Positions 51,839 to 62,418 of a stretch of DNA of 64,000 nucleotides are shown in pieces. Every line of letters begins with the position of its first letter. The first letter of the stretch is position 1. The notes beneath the pieces are model-generated. The model ran no database searches, was not told the DNA's origin, and worked only from the letters and a program-made list of their open reading frames with translations. The translations under genes were made by a program, and so were the position numbers. Source of the DNA: Thermohalobaculum sp039805905 (lineage in GTDB: Bacteria; Pseudomonadota; Alphaproteobacteria; Rhodobacterales; Rhodobacteraceae); NCBI GenBank assembly GCA_039805905.1, contig JBDIVM010000002.1:682001-746000 (forward strand), in the 5' to 3' direction.

Positions 51839-52639
51839 ATGAGTCACCACGAAATTTCCCTGAAGGCCCAGTTCTACCTGACCGCGCCGCAGCCCTGCGC
51901 CTATCTCGTCGGCCGCGAGGAGCGGAAGGTTTTCACCACCCTCCAGGGCAGCGGCGCGGTCAATGTCAACAACACACTCTCGCTCAAGGGATTCCGGCGC
52001 AGCCAGTCTGTGATCTACCGCCCGGCCTGCGTCGGGTGCGCGGCCTGCATGTCGATTCGCATCCCGATCGCCCACTTCGCGCCGTCACGCAGCCAGCGGC
52101 GTATCCTCGCTCGCAATGCCGACATCGTCCGCCGCCCCTGCGAGGCCTGGGCGACCGAGACCCAGTTCAACCTGTTCCGCCGCTATCTCGACAGCCGCCA
52201 TGCCGGTGGAGGCATGTCCGACATGGACGCCTTCGATTTCGCCAGCATGATCGACGAGACGCCGATCAATTCGACCGTGGTCGAGTACGCGGTTGCCGAC
52301 GGTGAGACGGGAACCCAGCGGCTGGTTGCCGCCTGCCTCAGCGATATCCTGGGCGATGGCCTGTCGATGGTCTACTCGTTTTTCGATCCGTCGGAATCCG
52401 CGCGAAGCCTTGGCGCCTACATGATCCTCGATCATGTCCGGCTCGCGGCGGAGATGGGGCTCCAGCATGTCTATCTCGGGTACTGGGTGCCCGGCAGCCC
52501 CAAGATGGACTACAAGGTCCTCTACCGGCCGTTCGAGCTCTGCGACGGTGCCAACTGGCGGCGCTTCCAGGACCGCGAACAGTACACGGACTGGCGCCGC
52601 CAGCATCAGCCCGCCCTGCGCGACCCGCTGGTCGACTGA
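51839..52639 (+). CDS. bpt: Arginyl/leucyl-tRNA-protein transferase (Ate1/Bpt family)
   Basis: A 266-residue protein of the aminoacyl-tRNA-protein transferase family, which attaches Leu or Arg to N-terminal Asp/Glu for N-end-rule degradation. It shows FYLTAPQPCAYLVGREERKVF, the Cys pair region in IYRPACVGCAACMSIRIP, and GDGLSMVYSFFDPSESARSLGAYMILDHVRLAAEMGLQHVYLGYWVPG. Bacterial members of this size (Bpt) usually use Leu-tRNA. A possible promoter, GTGACA-16-TATCGT, lies at 51784-51811. Translation starts at ATG 51839. Confidence 0.88.
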   Translation: MSHHEISLKAQFYLTAPQPCAYLVGREERKVFTTLQGSGAVNVNNTLSLKGFRRSQSVIYRPACVGCAACMSIRIPIAHFAPSRSQRRILARNADIVRRPCEAWATETQFNLFRRYLDSRHAGGGMSDMDAFDFASMIDETPINSTVVEYAVADGETGTQRLVAACLSDILGDGLSMVYSFFDPSESARSLGAYMILDHVRLAAEMGLQHVYLGYWVPGSPKMDYKVLYRPFELCDGANWRRFQDREQYTDWRRQHQPALRDPLVD

Positions 52640-52663
52640 GCCGACGGTACATTGCAGGCTGCG

Positions 52664-53011
52664 CTACTGCGCCACTGCGTTTACGAGGTTGATCGCCTCG
52701 ATAACCCGCCTGGTGGCCTCGGCGACCAGATAGAGATCCCCTCCCACATCGGCGTAGAAGTATCCCGGCTGCGGTCGCGGGAGGCTGTAGTCGCCGTAAT
52801 GGACCCGGCGATAATCGATGCCTTGGGGAAAGAGGTCGCCCGGATAGAATTTCTTGGCCAGTCCGGGCGGGACACAGGGCGGGTTCTTCTTCGCCAGCCC
52901 CGGCGGGCACTCCTTCGGCCCCCCGGCCAGCCCGGGCGCAGGTGCAACCGCGACTGCGAGACCGAGAAGTACCGACAGCGGCAAGACGCGGGTCATTCGA
53001 ACCGGAACCAT
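52664..53011 (-). CDS. Small exported RcnB-like protein
   Basis: A 115-residue protein with a signal peptide (MTRVLPLSVLLGLAVAVAPAPGLAGGP). The mature part is short, with PGDLFPQGIDYRRVHYGDYSLPRPQPGYFYADVGGDLYLVAEATRRVIEAI, a pattern like RcnB-type periplasmic proteins (YxxYxLPxPPxGYxWxxVGxD). Two Pro/Lys repeat blocks (CPPGLAKKNPPCVPPGLAKK) precede it. GGGGAG stands seven bases before ATG 53011. Function unknown; RcnB itself affects nickel and cobalt homeostasis. Confidence 0.68.
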   Translation of the reverse strand: MVPVRMTRVLPLSVLLGLAVAVAPAPGLAGGPKECPPGLAKKNPPCVPPGLAKKFYPGDLFPQGIDYRRVHYGDYSLPRPQPGYFYADVGGDLYLVAEATRRVIEAINLVNAVAQ

Positions 53012-53117
53012 TTCAGGTCTCCCCATCAAGGACTCGCTCCATCCATCTCAGATCATACCATTTTCAGCGCTGGCGCCAGCGCGAATTCGGGTCGCCGGCG
53101 CAATCATCCCCGACGAC

Positions 53118-53573
53118 TCACGGCGCAGTCGTAAGGCCGGGCGATACGGTCACCCGGCGGTAGTGCGTGATCATGGAATAGGCCTTGCCGGGCCCATCGA
53201 CGTCCCAACGGCTGGTCCAGCAATCGGCGGCAAACGCGTAGCTTACCCGGTAGAGATCGTCTCCGCAGAGATGATTTGCCTGCGGAAACCGTTCGTCGAA
53301 ATCGTGGAACGGCCGCCCGTCCTCGTAGCGCACCTCGATCCGGCCCGCACCCGGGAACCGCCACAGTGACACGCGCGACGCAGCATAGTCGTCGCCGCGG
53401 AACCGCAGCACGCCGGACTCGCGGCAGACCAGCCCTTCGCGATCAGGCGTGAAGCTGCACTCGCCCCAGAATTCGCCGATCATCCCCTCGGTGCGGTTCT
53501 CGATGATCCGCACCATCTGCCAGCGGCCGTGGAACCAGGACTCCCGCGCAATGCCTTCGGTTGCTATCGTCAT
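53118..53573 (-). CDS. DUF6314-like protein
   Basis: A 151-residue soluble protein with the pattern WFHGRWQMVRIIENRTEGMIGEFWGECSF, YAASRVSLWRFPGAGRIEVRYEDGRPFHDF, HLCGDDLYRVSYAF and WDVDGPGKAYSMITHYRR, resembling DUF6314. No catalytic activity is known. It diverges from purB with 50 bases between, and the ATG 53573 has no clear ribosome site. The single preserved His-Cys pair (NHLCGDD) is a family feature. Confidence 0.65.
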   Translation of the reverse strand: MTIATEGIARESWFHGRWQMVRIIENRTEGMIGEFWGECSFTPDREGLVCRESGVLRFRGDDYAASRVSLWRFPGAGRIEVRYEDGRPFHDFDERFPQANHLCGDDLYRVSYAFAADCWTSRWDVDGPGKAYSMITHYRRVTVSPGLTTAP

Positions 53574-53623
53574 GGAGCTTTGCTACCCCGCGCGCCAAGG
53601 CCGCGGCAATGGAGCCGACCGTC

Positions 53624-54928
53624 ATGATCCCCCGCTATTCACGCCCCGAGATGACCGCCGTCTGGCAGCCCGAGACCCGGTTCCGGATCTGGTTCGAGAT
53701 CGAGGCCCATGCCTGCGACGCCCAGGCGGCGCTGGGGGTGATCCCGCAATCGGCGGCCGACGCGGTCTGGAAGGCGAAGGACGTGTCCTTTGACGTTGCG
53801 CGCATCGACGAGATCGAGCGCGAGGTCAAGCACGACGTGATCGCGTTCCTGACCCATCTGGCCGAGCATGTGGGGCCGGAGGCCCGCTTTGTCCATCAGG
53901 GCATGACCTCGTCCGACGTGCTGGACACCTGCTTCAACATCCAGCTCGTCCGTGCCGCCGACATCCTCGTCGCCGACCTCGACGCGCTCCTCGCCGCGCT
54001 CAAGCGCCGCGCCTACGAGCACAAGGACACGGTCTGCATCGGGCGCAGCCACGGCATCCACGCCGAGCCGGTCACATTCGGTCTCAAGATGGCCCAAGCC
54101 TATGCCGAGATGGACCGCAACCGGGCGCGGCTGCGGGCGGCGCGCACCGAGGTCGCCACCTGCGTCATATCCGGCGCCGTCGGCACCTTCGCGAATGTCG
54201 ATCCCCGCGTCGAGGAGCACGTCGCGAAGGCCATGGGCCTCACCCCCGAACCGATTTCGACCCAGGTGATTCCGCGCGACCGGCATGCGATGTTCTTCGC
54301 GACGCTCGGCGTCATCGCCTCGTCGGTCGAGCGGATCGCCACCGAGATCCGCCACCTTCAGCGCACCGAGGTTCTGGAGGCTGAGGAGTTCTTCTCGCCC
54401 GGGCAGAAAGGCTCGTCGGCGATGCCGCACAAGCGCAACCCGGTGCTGAGCGAGAACCTGACAGGGCTGGCGCGCATGGTGCGGGCCTATGCGCTGCCGG
54501 CGATGGAGAATGTGTCGCTCTGGCATGAACGCGACATCTCGCATTCCTCGGTCGAGCGGATGATCGGACCGGATGCAACCGTCACGCTCGACTTTGCGCT
54601 CGCGCGGCTCACCGGCGTCATCGACAGGCTGCTGGTCTATCCGCAGACCATGGAGCGCAACCTCAACCAGTTCCGCGGGCTGGTGCATTCGCAGCGGGTG
54701 CTGCTCGCGCTGACCCAGAAGGGCGTGAGCCGCGAGGATGCCTACCGCCTCGTGCAGCGCAACGCGATGAAGGTCTGGGAACAGGGCGCGGATTTCATGG
54801 CTGAACTCAAGGCCGATCCCGAGGTCACCGCGGCGCTGACGGATGCCGAGATCGCGGCCAGCTTCGACCTTGCCTATCACACCCGGCACGTTGACACGAT
54901 ATTCGCCCGCGTGTTCGGCGTGGACTGA
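53624..54928 (+). CDS. purB: Adenylosuccinate lyase
   Basis: A 434-residue fumarase/aspartase superfamily lyase acting twice in purine biosynthesis. The signature loop is GSSAMPHKRNPVLSENLTGLARM (residues about 262-284), with HQGMTSSDVLDTCFNIQL and IGRSHGIHAEPVTFGLKMAQ upstream. I start at ATG 53624 (MIPRYSRPEM), with GGAG nine bases before; ATG 53609 is an alternative. It stands alone on the plus strand, 1.8 kb before purC. Confidence 0.95.
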   Translation: MIPRYSRPEMTAVWQPETRFRIWFEIEAHACDAQAALGVIPQSAADAVWKAKDVSFDVARIDEIEREVKHDVIAFLTHLAEHVGPEARFVHQGMTSSDVLDTCFNIQLVRAADILVADLDALLAALKRRAYEHKDTVCIGRSHGIHAEPVTFGLKMAQAYAEMDRNRARLRAARTEVATCVISGAVGTFANVDPRVEEHVAKAMGLTPEPISTQVIPRDRHAMFFATLGVIASSVERIATEIRHLQRTEVLEAEEFFSPGQKGSSAMPHKRNPVLSENLTGLARMVRAYALPAMENVSLWHERDISHSSVERMIGPDATVTLDFALARLTGVIDRLLVYPQTMERNLNQFRGLVHSQRVLLALTQKGVSREDAYRLVQRNAMKVWEQGADFMAELKADPEVTAALTDAEIAASFDLAYHTRHVDTIFARVFGVD

Positions 54929-55349
54929 TGCCAACGCCACCAGGCGGGAGGGTCCTGGGATCGTCTAGGAAACCCCAAGATTGTATGCACTTACGCTTAG
55001 TCTTGTGGAGTATAGCTTTAACATCGGGTAATCTCGTGCGGCATCGGCGGCGCACCAGCGCCTCGCAGGGCTCGGCCAGCCCGCATTGCATGCAATATGT
55101 CGAGAGATCGAGTTGGACATCCTGGAAGTCCTGAACCCCAAGGCCTCCCAGATTGCCGCGCTGGTGTTCATCCCGCTCGAGCGACTCACGGCGCTCCGTC
55201 CTGCCGCGCGAGGGAACGCGACGGACGTACGGGATCGATGAGGAGCTTCCGCCGCACTACCATCAGCAGCTGCTTTATCCGTTCGCAGGCGGATACGGTC
55301 GCAGCGAGCAGTCTGCCGCGCGGGGCAGCGTCGCGCAGGCACAGGGACG
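54929..55349. other. Gene-free region after purB
   Basis: 421 bases. The first 110 bases are less GC-rich than the surroundings. A short open frame on plus reads EIELDILEVLNPKASQIAALVFIP but has no clear start or family. I see no tRNA, terminator with T-run or IS end. It may contain decayed sequence. Confidence 0.35.
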
Positions 55350-56366
55350 ATGAAGGCGAGGCTCGAGGATTTCATCGGGCGGGCGGCGCTGCTGCTGATC
55401 TTCGGCTTCTTCGCGCTGCTCGCCACCCACAGGCTCGACGAGCTGCTGTCCAATCCGTGGGCAACCGATACCTGGCTCATCGAGCTGATCGTGCGGATTG
55501 CCTCGTTCGCCCTCGTCGTGCCGATCCTCGGCGCAACGATCGCACGCCTGCCGGCAAAGGGGACCGCGTCGGGATGGGAACCACGCATCTCGGCGATCAT
55601 CGGCACTTTCCTGACGGCAACCCTCGTCGTCATGCCGAAGGGCGAGATCAGCTTCGAGGCCAGGCGGATCGCCGGCGTGCTGGTTCTGGGCGGCACACTG
55701 CTGTCGATCCATTGCCACTACTGGCTCGGGCGCTCGTTCCCGGTCATGGCGCATGCCCGCCGCCTCGTCACCAGCGGTCCGTACAGCATCGTGCGACATC
55801 CGCTCTATGCGGCCGAGATGATCACCCTCATCGGGGTGACGATTTCGAACTGGTCGCTTGCCGCCACAATCGTCGTTGCCGCCACGATCGCCGTCCAGTT
55901 CAGGCGGATGCCGAACGAGGAGCGCGGCCTGCGTGCGACCTTCCCCGAATACGAAGATTATGCCCGGTCAGTCCCGATGATCGTGCCCGCACTGTCCGGA
56001 AGGGTCGACCGGCGGCGGCTCCGGCACCGACATCGCCTGAACGCCGCGCGCGGGCGACAGCCTCCCGGGCGACTGCGCTCCGCGGGGCCGGTTCCGCAGG
56101 CCCCACCAGATGCTCGGCGATCGGAAACGCAATACCGCGCGACGTCAGGGAGCCGCGCGGACGCTGAACATCGACTGCGAGGACTTCAGGTGCCCTTCTC
56201 CGAGAGGACCTGGCCCTTGGCCTCGGCCAGCAGTTCGCCCATCTTCTTGCGCAGCTCGGCCTCGGAAAGCGTGATCCCCTTGCCGGCGAGGTCGGCCGCG
56301 ACCTTGCGCAGCACGTCCTGGTCGCCGGCCTCCTTCAGGTCCTCGACAACGACGCTCTTGGCATAA
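55350..56366 (+). CDS. ICMT-like (isoprenylcysteine carboxyl methyltransferase family) membrane methyltransferase with odd C-terminal extension
   Basis: A 338-residue frame. Residues 1-215 form a membrane domain with hydrophobic helices and the family core GVLVLGGTLLSIHCHYWLGRSF, RLVTSGPYSIVRHPLYAAEMITLIGV and FRRMPNEERGLRATFPEYEDYARSVP, the conserved SAM-binding RHPxY and EE/F-Y features of ICMT/PEMT-type enzymes. Residues 216-338 are Arg/Ser/Ala-rich and do not resemble anything; they run antisense into the DUF1476 gene by about 180 bases. Loss of the original stop or frameshift is likely. AGGGA precedes ATG 55350. Confidence 0.6.
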   Translation: MKARLEDFIGRAALLLIFGFFALLATHRLDELLSNPWATDTWLIELIVRIASFALVVPILGATIARLPAKGTASGWEPRISAIIGTFLTATLVVMPKGEISFEARRIAGVLVLGGTLLSIHCHYWLGRSFPVMAHARRLVTSGPYSIVRHPLYAAEMITLIGVTISNWSLAATIVVAATIAVQFRRMPNEERGLRATFPEYEDYARSVPMIVPALSGRVDRRRLRHRHRLNAARGRQPPGRLRSAGPVPQAPPDARRSETQYRATSGSRADAEHRLRGLQVPFSERTWPLASASSSPIFLRSSASESVIPLPARSAATLRSTSWSPASFRSSTTTLLA

Positions 56367-56515
56367 GCTTGGGCGGCATCGCCCGAAATGCCCATCTTCT
56401 CGGCCGCCCACAGGCCGAAGAGCCGGTTGCGCCGTGCCTCGGCTTTGAACCGCATTTCCGCATCATGCGCATACTTCTTCTCGAAGGCGGCCTCGCGCTC
56501 GTCGAAAGTGGTCAT
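56186..56515 (-). CDS. ATP synthase zeta-subunit-like inhibitor (DUF1476)
   Basis: A 109-residue all-helical protein of the DUF1476 family, opening MTTFDEREAAFEKKYAHDAEMRFKAEARRNRLFGLWAAEKMG. In Paracoccus denitrificans the DUF1476 protein is the zeta inhibitor of F1-ATPase, bound through the N-terminal helix. AGGAGAGAGC lies upstream of ATG 56515. It is divergent from purC with 182 bases between, a conserved neighbourhood in alphaproteobacteria. Its 3' half is overlapped antisense by the extension of the ICMT-like gene. Confidence 0.85.
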   Translation of the reverse strand: MTTFDEREAAFEKKYAHDAEMRFKAEARRNRLFGLWAAEKMGISGDAAQAYAKSVVVEDLKEAGDQDVLRKVAADLAGKGITLSEAELRKKMGELLAEAKGQVLSEKGT

Positions 56516-56697
56516 CGGGCTGCTCTCTCCTGTCCTGTTCCGGCCTGGTGCCAACCTCCCATCGATATAGGAAAATCCGGCAGCGAATGCCAATGCATCA
56601 GTTGCGCCTTGTTAATCCGGGCTCCGGTCCTTATAGACAGCGCCATGAGCGACGGAGGATCCGGCGCCCGTATCGCTTTTCCTGCAGGAGACCGCCG

Positions 56698-57459
56698 ATG
56701 GCCCGCCGCAGAATGGTCTACGAGGGCAAGGCCAAGATCCTCTACGAGGGACCGGAGCCCGGCACCCTGATCCAGCACTTCAAGGACGACGCCACGGCCT
56801 TCAATGCCCAGAAGAAGAGCGTCATCGACGGCAAGGGCGTGCTGAACAACCGGATATGCGAGCACATCATGATCGCGCTGACCGGCATCGGCGTGCCGAA
56901 CCACTTCATCCGCCGGCTCAACATGCGCGAGCAGCTGATCCGCGCCTGCGAGATCATCCCGCTCGAGGTGGTGGTCCGCAACGTCGCCGCCGGCTCGCTA
57001 TCGAAGCGCCTCGGCATCGAGGAAGGCACACCCCTGCCGCGCCCGATCATCGAGTTCTACTACAAGGATGACAAGCTCGGCGACCCGATGGTCACCGAGG
57101 AGCACATCATTGCGTTCAACTGGGCCAGCCAGCAGGACATGGACGACATCATTGCGCTGGCGCTGAGGGTGAACGACTTCCTGTCGGGCCTCTTCACCGG
57201 CGTCGGCATCAAGCTCGTCGACTTCAAGATCGAGTGCGGCCGGGTCTACGAGGGCGACTACCAGCGGGTCATCGTCGCCGACGAGATCAGCCCGGATTCC
57301 TGCCGGCTGTGGGACATCAAGACCGGCCGCAAGCTCGACAAGGACGTGTTCCGGCGCGACCTCGGCAGCCTCACCGACGCCTATTCCGAGGTGGCGAGAC
57401 GTCTCGGCATCCTGCCGGAGCGCGGCAACGTCCGGACCGGCCCGAAGCTGGTTCACTGA
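56698..57459 (+). CDS. purC: SAICAR synthetase
   Basis: A 253-residue phosphoribosylaminoimidazole-succinocarboxamide synthase. It has RMVYEGKAKILYEGPEPGTLIQHFKDDATAFN, the CEHIMIALTGIGVPNHFIRR block, and LEVVVRNVAAGSLSKRLGIEEGTPL, plus DEISPDSCRLWD near the end, all diagnostic. AGGAG precedes ATG 56698. It is the first gene of a purC-purS-purQ-purL group on the plus strand, with 94 bases to purS. Confidence 0.96.
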   Translation: MARRRMVYEGKAKILYEGPEPGTLIQHFKDDATAFNAQKKSVIDGKGVLNNRICEHIMIALTGIGVPNHFIRRLNMREQLIRACEIIPLEVVVRNVAAGSLSKRLGIEEGTPLPRPIIEFYYKDDKLGDPMVTEEHIIAFNWASQQDMDDIIALALRVNDFLSGLFTGVGIKLVDFKIECGRVYEGDYQRVIVADEISPDSCRLWDIKTGRKLDKDVFRRDLGSLTDAYSEVARRLGILPERGNVRTGPKLVH

Positions 57460-57553
57460 CCCGCGCACCGGGGCGCATCCCCGACGCTTTTGGATTGTCC
57501 GGGCCCGCGCGCGACGCTATGACGGCGCCATTCGAGCAGGTGAGGCCCGCCCA

Positions 57554-57793
57554 ATGAAAGCCCGCGTCTACATCACACTGAAGAACGGTGTCCTCGACCC
57601 GCAGGGCGCGGCGATCCGTCATGCCCTTGGCACGCTCGGTTTCCAGGGAGTCGAGGCTGTGCGCCAGGGCAAGGTGATCGACCTCGACCTCGCCGAGACC
57701 GACCGTGCCCGCGCCGAGGCGTCCGCGAAGGCGATGTGCGAAAAGCTGCTGGCCAACACCATCATCGAGAACTACCGGGTGGAAATCCTCTGA
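57554..57793 (+). CDS. purS: FGAM synthase subunit PurS
   Basis: A 79-residue protein, the small subunit of the three-part formylglycinamidine synthase. It reads KARVYITLKNGVLDPQGAAIRHALGTLGFQGVEAVRQGKVIDLDL and ends ENYRVEIL, a very typical PurS. Thirteen bases separate it from purQ, so the two are co-translated. PurS dimers hold PurL and PurQ together. Confidence 0.95.
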   Translation: MKARVYITLKNGVLDPQGAAIRHALGTLGFQGVEAVRQGKVIDLDLAETDRARAEASAKAMCEKLLANTIIENYRVEIL

Positions 57794-57806
57794 GGGAGCG
57801 CATGCC

Positions 57807-58505
57807 ATGAGGACTGCCGTCATCGTCTTCCCCGGATCGAACTGCGACCGCGACATGGCGGTCGCGCTTACTCGGGCGACCGGCCGGAAGACCGAGATGG
57901 TCTGGCACAAGGACACGTCCCTGCCCCGCGACACCGACATGGTGGCGCTGCCCGGCGGCTTCTCCTTCGGCGACTACCTGCGCTGCGGCGCCATCGCGGC
58001 GCGCGCGCCGATCATGCGGGCGGTCGTGGACTTCGCCAACCGCGGCGGGCTGGTACTCGGCGTGTGCAACGGTTTCCAGATCCTGATCGAGGCCGGCCTC
58101 CTGCCCGGTGCGCTGATGCGCAACCAGACGCTCAAGTTCGTCTGCTCGGACGTGCACCTCGCGGTCGAGACCACGAACAGCCCGTTCACCAGCGCCTATG
58201 GCAACCGGCGGATCATCACGATTCCGATTGCCCATCACGACGGCGCCTACATTGCCGATGCCGGGACACTGGCGCGGCTCGGCGACGAGGACCGCGTCGC
58301 CTTCCGCTATGTCGATGCGCGGGGAGAGCCGGGGCCGCAGGCAAACCCGAACGGCTCGGCCGACAACATTGCCGGCGTGCTCAGCGCCAATCGCCGCGTG
58401 CTCGGCATGATGCCGCACCCGGAACGTCTCGCGGACCCTGCGCTTGGCGGCACCGACGGTGCCCTGTTGTTCCGCAGCCTGGTCGAATCCCATGCAACCG
58501 TGTGA
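57807..58505 (+). CDS. purQ: FGAM synthase glutaminase subunit PurQ
   Basis: A 232-residue class I glutamine amidotransferase. The nucleophile Cys is in LVLGVCNGFQILIEAGLLPGAL (residues 80-100) and the His-Glu pair in MMPHPERLADP. It supplies ammonia to PurL. The N-terminus TAVIVFPGSNCDRDMAVAL and LPGGFSFGDYLRCGAIAA are conserved. GAGGGAGCG precedes ATG 57807 by about seven bases. Confidence 0.95.
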   Translation: MRTAVIVFPGSNCDRDMAVALTRATGRKTEMVWHKDTSLPRDTDMVALPGGFSFGDYLRCGAIAARAPIMRAVVDFANRGGLVLGVCNGFQILIEAGLLPGALMRNQTLKFVCSDVHLAVETTNSPFTSAYGNRRIITIPIAHHDGAYIADAGTLARLGDEDRVAFRYVDARGEPGPQANPNGSADNIAGVLSANRRVLGMMPHPERLADPALGGTDGALLFRSLVESHATV

Positions 58506-58585
58506 CGCCTGCCCTTGCGTCAGGCGGCGCTCTGTGGCCCCATAGGGGCAACACAGGCATTCACCAACCGGGCAGACAGCCACCC

Positions 58586-58960
58586 ATGCGTAAGCTTGCC
58601 GCAGCCACGCTCGCCGGAGCATTCGTGACCGCACCCGCAGCTGCCGAGACCTTCAAGCTCGGAGACCTGGGCCCCGTCTCCTCCCGCGCCGAATGCATGA
58701 TCACCGCCAGGAAGGTGCTCGACGCCTATCTCGACGAGTTCGGCGGCCACTCGACGGCCGGCGACCCGGATGATCCGGCAGCCTGGTCCTTCAACGCCTG
58801 GGATCTGCGCCCCGGCGACAGCGACGTGGCGATCTCGTGCCCCGTTGTCGGGAACCAGGTGAACGGCTTCTTCGCCATCCATTCCTCGGGACCCGGCGAC
58901 GCCGCCGATGCCGAGGTTGTCGCCGAACGCCTGCGCGCGCTTTGGGACCGCTTCTACTGA
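58586..58960 (+). CDS. Exported small protein of unknown function
   Basis: A 124-residue protein with a signal peptide (MRKLAAATLAGAFVTAPAAAETF, likely cut after AAA). The mature part contains two Cys (SRAECMITAR, DVAISCPVVGN) that could form a disulfide, and ends LRALWDRFY. I recognise no family. It lies between purQ and purL with about 80 bases on each side, yet a link to purines is not evident since it is exported. Confidence 0.62.
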   Translation: MRKLAAATLAGAFVTAPAAAETFKLGDLGPVSSRAECMITARKVLDAYLDEFGGHSTAGDPDDPAAWSFNAWDLRPGDSDVAISCPVVGNQVNGFFAIHSSGPGDAADAEVVAERLRALWDRFY

Positions 58961-59041
58961 GACGCGGCCTGCTTCCCTAAGCCGGGTCAAGCGGCTAGAA
59001 CCGGCGCGAATTCGACCACCAGATTCCCGCCGAGGCCCCGC

Positions 59042-61228
<2,187 letters not shown>

Positions 61229-61365
61229 CGCGATTCATCGCGCCATTCCGCCAACGCCCGGATCGAGCAGGGACGGTCGGCTCGCCGCAATTCCGGCTGG
61301 CAACCCGCCTCGGCTTCGACGAGCCTCGCCCGGCTTCCGTGCCGGCCGCCCGGGCGAAATGCCAC

Positions 61366-61827
61366 ATGATCGCGCCATTCCATTCCGCCTTTGCCGACGC
61401 TGCTCCGCTCGACGTCTTCGGAGTGCAGATCCGCATCCTGCTGCCCGCTGCGGCGATGGCGGGGGGGGCCAGTGTCTTCGAGGACCGCAACGAGCCCGTC
61501 GCTCGTCCACCGCTGCACATACATCACGATGCCGAGGAGGTGTTTCACATCCGCGCCGGCCGCTACCGCTTCCACTGCGCCGGCCAGCTGATCGAGGCCG
61601 GCGACGGCAACATGGTGGTGGTGCCGCGAGGCGCGCCGCATACTTATCTCAACGGCGGCAGCGGCACTGGGTGAATGATCGTGACGATGCGGCCCGGCGG
61701 CTTCGAGGATTTCTTCCGCGCGGTCGCCGAAGCGGGGCAGCAGGTGCCGGACGACATGCCCGCGATCGTCGATCTGGCCGCGCGCTGCAAGCTCGAGTTC
61801 CTGTGCCCCAATCCGCTTGCGGGCTGA
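61366..61827 (+). pseudogene. Cupin-domain protein interrupted by one TGA
   Basis: The cupin motifs are RPPLHIHHDAEEVFHIRAGRYRFHCAGQ and GDGNMVVVPRGAPHTYLN (metal-binding HxH, E, H). In the same frame a TGA at 61672-61674 cuts the protein after GGSGTG; the frame continues as MIVTMRPGGFEDFFRAVAEAG to a stop at 61827. Relatives have an Arg-like residue here, and CGA to TGA is a single change. The start ATG 61366 lies 137 bases after purL. It may express only the cupin core. Confidence 0.7.
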
Positions 61828-61851
61828 CGCCGTCGGGCGGGCTCCAGCCGG

Positions 61852-62418
61852 TCAGCCCCGGCCTTCCGCCATCGCCTCCCAGGCTTTGCCAAGCCGCGGC
61901 AGCCCCGCCCGTTTCAGCGCCGGGCGAATCTCCTCCGGCGCCTTGGCCCCGGCCGCTGCGGCAGCCGCGCGGATCGCCCCGCACATCCCATCCGTCGCCG
62001 CCGAGAGCAATTCCCACAGAAATCCGTCCGGATGTCGCGCCACAATCCCCAGCGCCGCGAGTCTGCGGGCCGGGAAGTCGCGCAGGTTGAAGGTCAGCAG
62101 CACCTCCGCCCCGGCGGCTAGTGCCCCCGCGAGCACATGGGCGTCGGCCGGGTCGGGCAGGTTGATCGCCATCTCGACGCCGGGCTCCGGACAGACCTCG
62201 CCTCCGGGGAAGCGCGCGGTCATCCGCGCCGAGATTGCCTCCACCCCGCTCTCTGCCATCAGCCCCCCGTTCCGGGCCGCCGCGATCCGCCACTCGTCCA
62301 GCACCCGGCGCGACCAGCGCGGCGCGATCAGTCCGGCCTCCGCCGCCCCCAGCAGGATCCCCCGCACCAGCGGCGGGTAGAGCACGCAGGTGTCGAGGAA
62401 AACGACGGGCCTAGCCAT
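61852..62418 (-). CDS. PIN-domain protein
   Basis: A 188-residue protein of the PIN nuclease fold. The acidic residues are Asp9 (PVVFLDTCVLYPP), Asp in INLPDPADAHVLAGAL and Asp in LTFNLRDFPARRL, the set expected for a metal-dependent RNase. Most such proteins are VapC-type toxins, but I find no small antitoxin gene beside it. Its ATG 62418 lies inside the end of the rRNA methyltransferase gene (8-base overlap). The group is common in Rhodobacterales and may have a housekeeping role. Confidence 0.75.
   Translation of the reverse strand: MARPVVFLDTCVLYPPLVRGILLGAAEAGLIAPRWSRRVLDEWRIAAARNGGLMAESGVEAISARMTARFPGGEVCPEPGVEMAINLPDPADAHVLAGALAAGAEVLLTFNLRDFPARRLAALGIVARHPDGFLWELLSAATDGMCGAIRAAAAAAGAKAPEEIRPALKRAGLPRLGKAWEAMAEGRG

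Noticed and set aside
61672..61674. Selenocysteine at the TGA of the cupin gene
   Set aside because: No hairpin suited to a bacterial SECIS directly after the TGA, and relatives of the family are not selenoproteins as far as I know.
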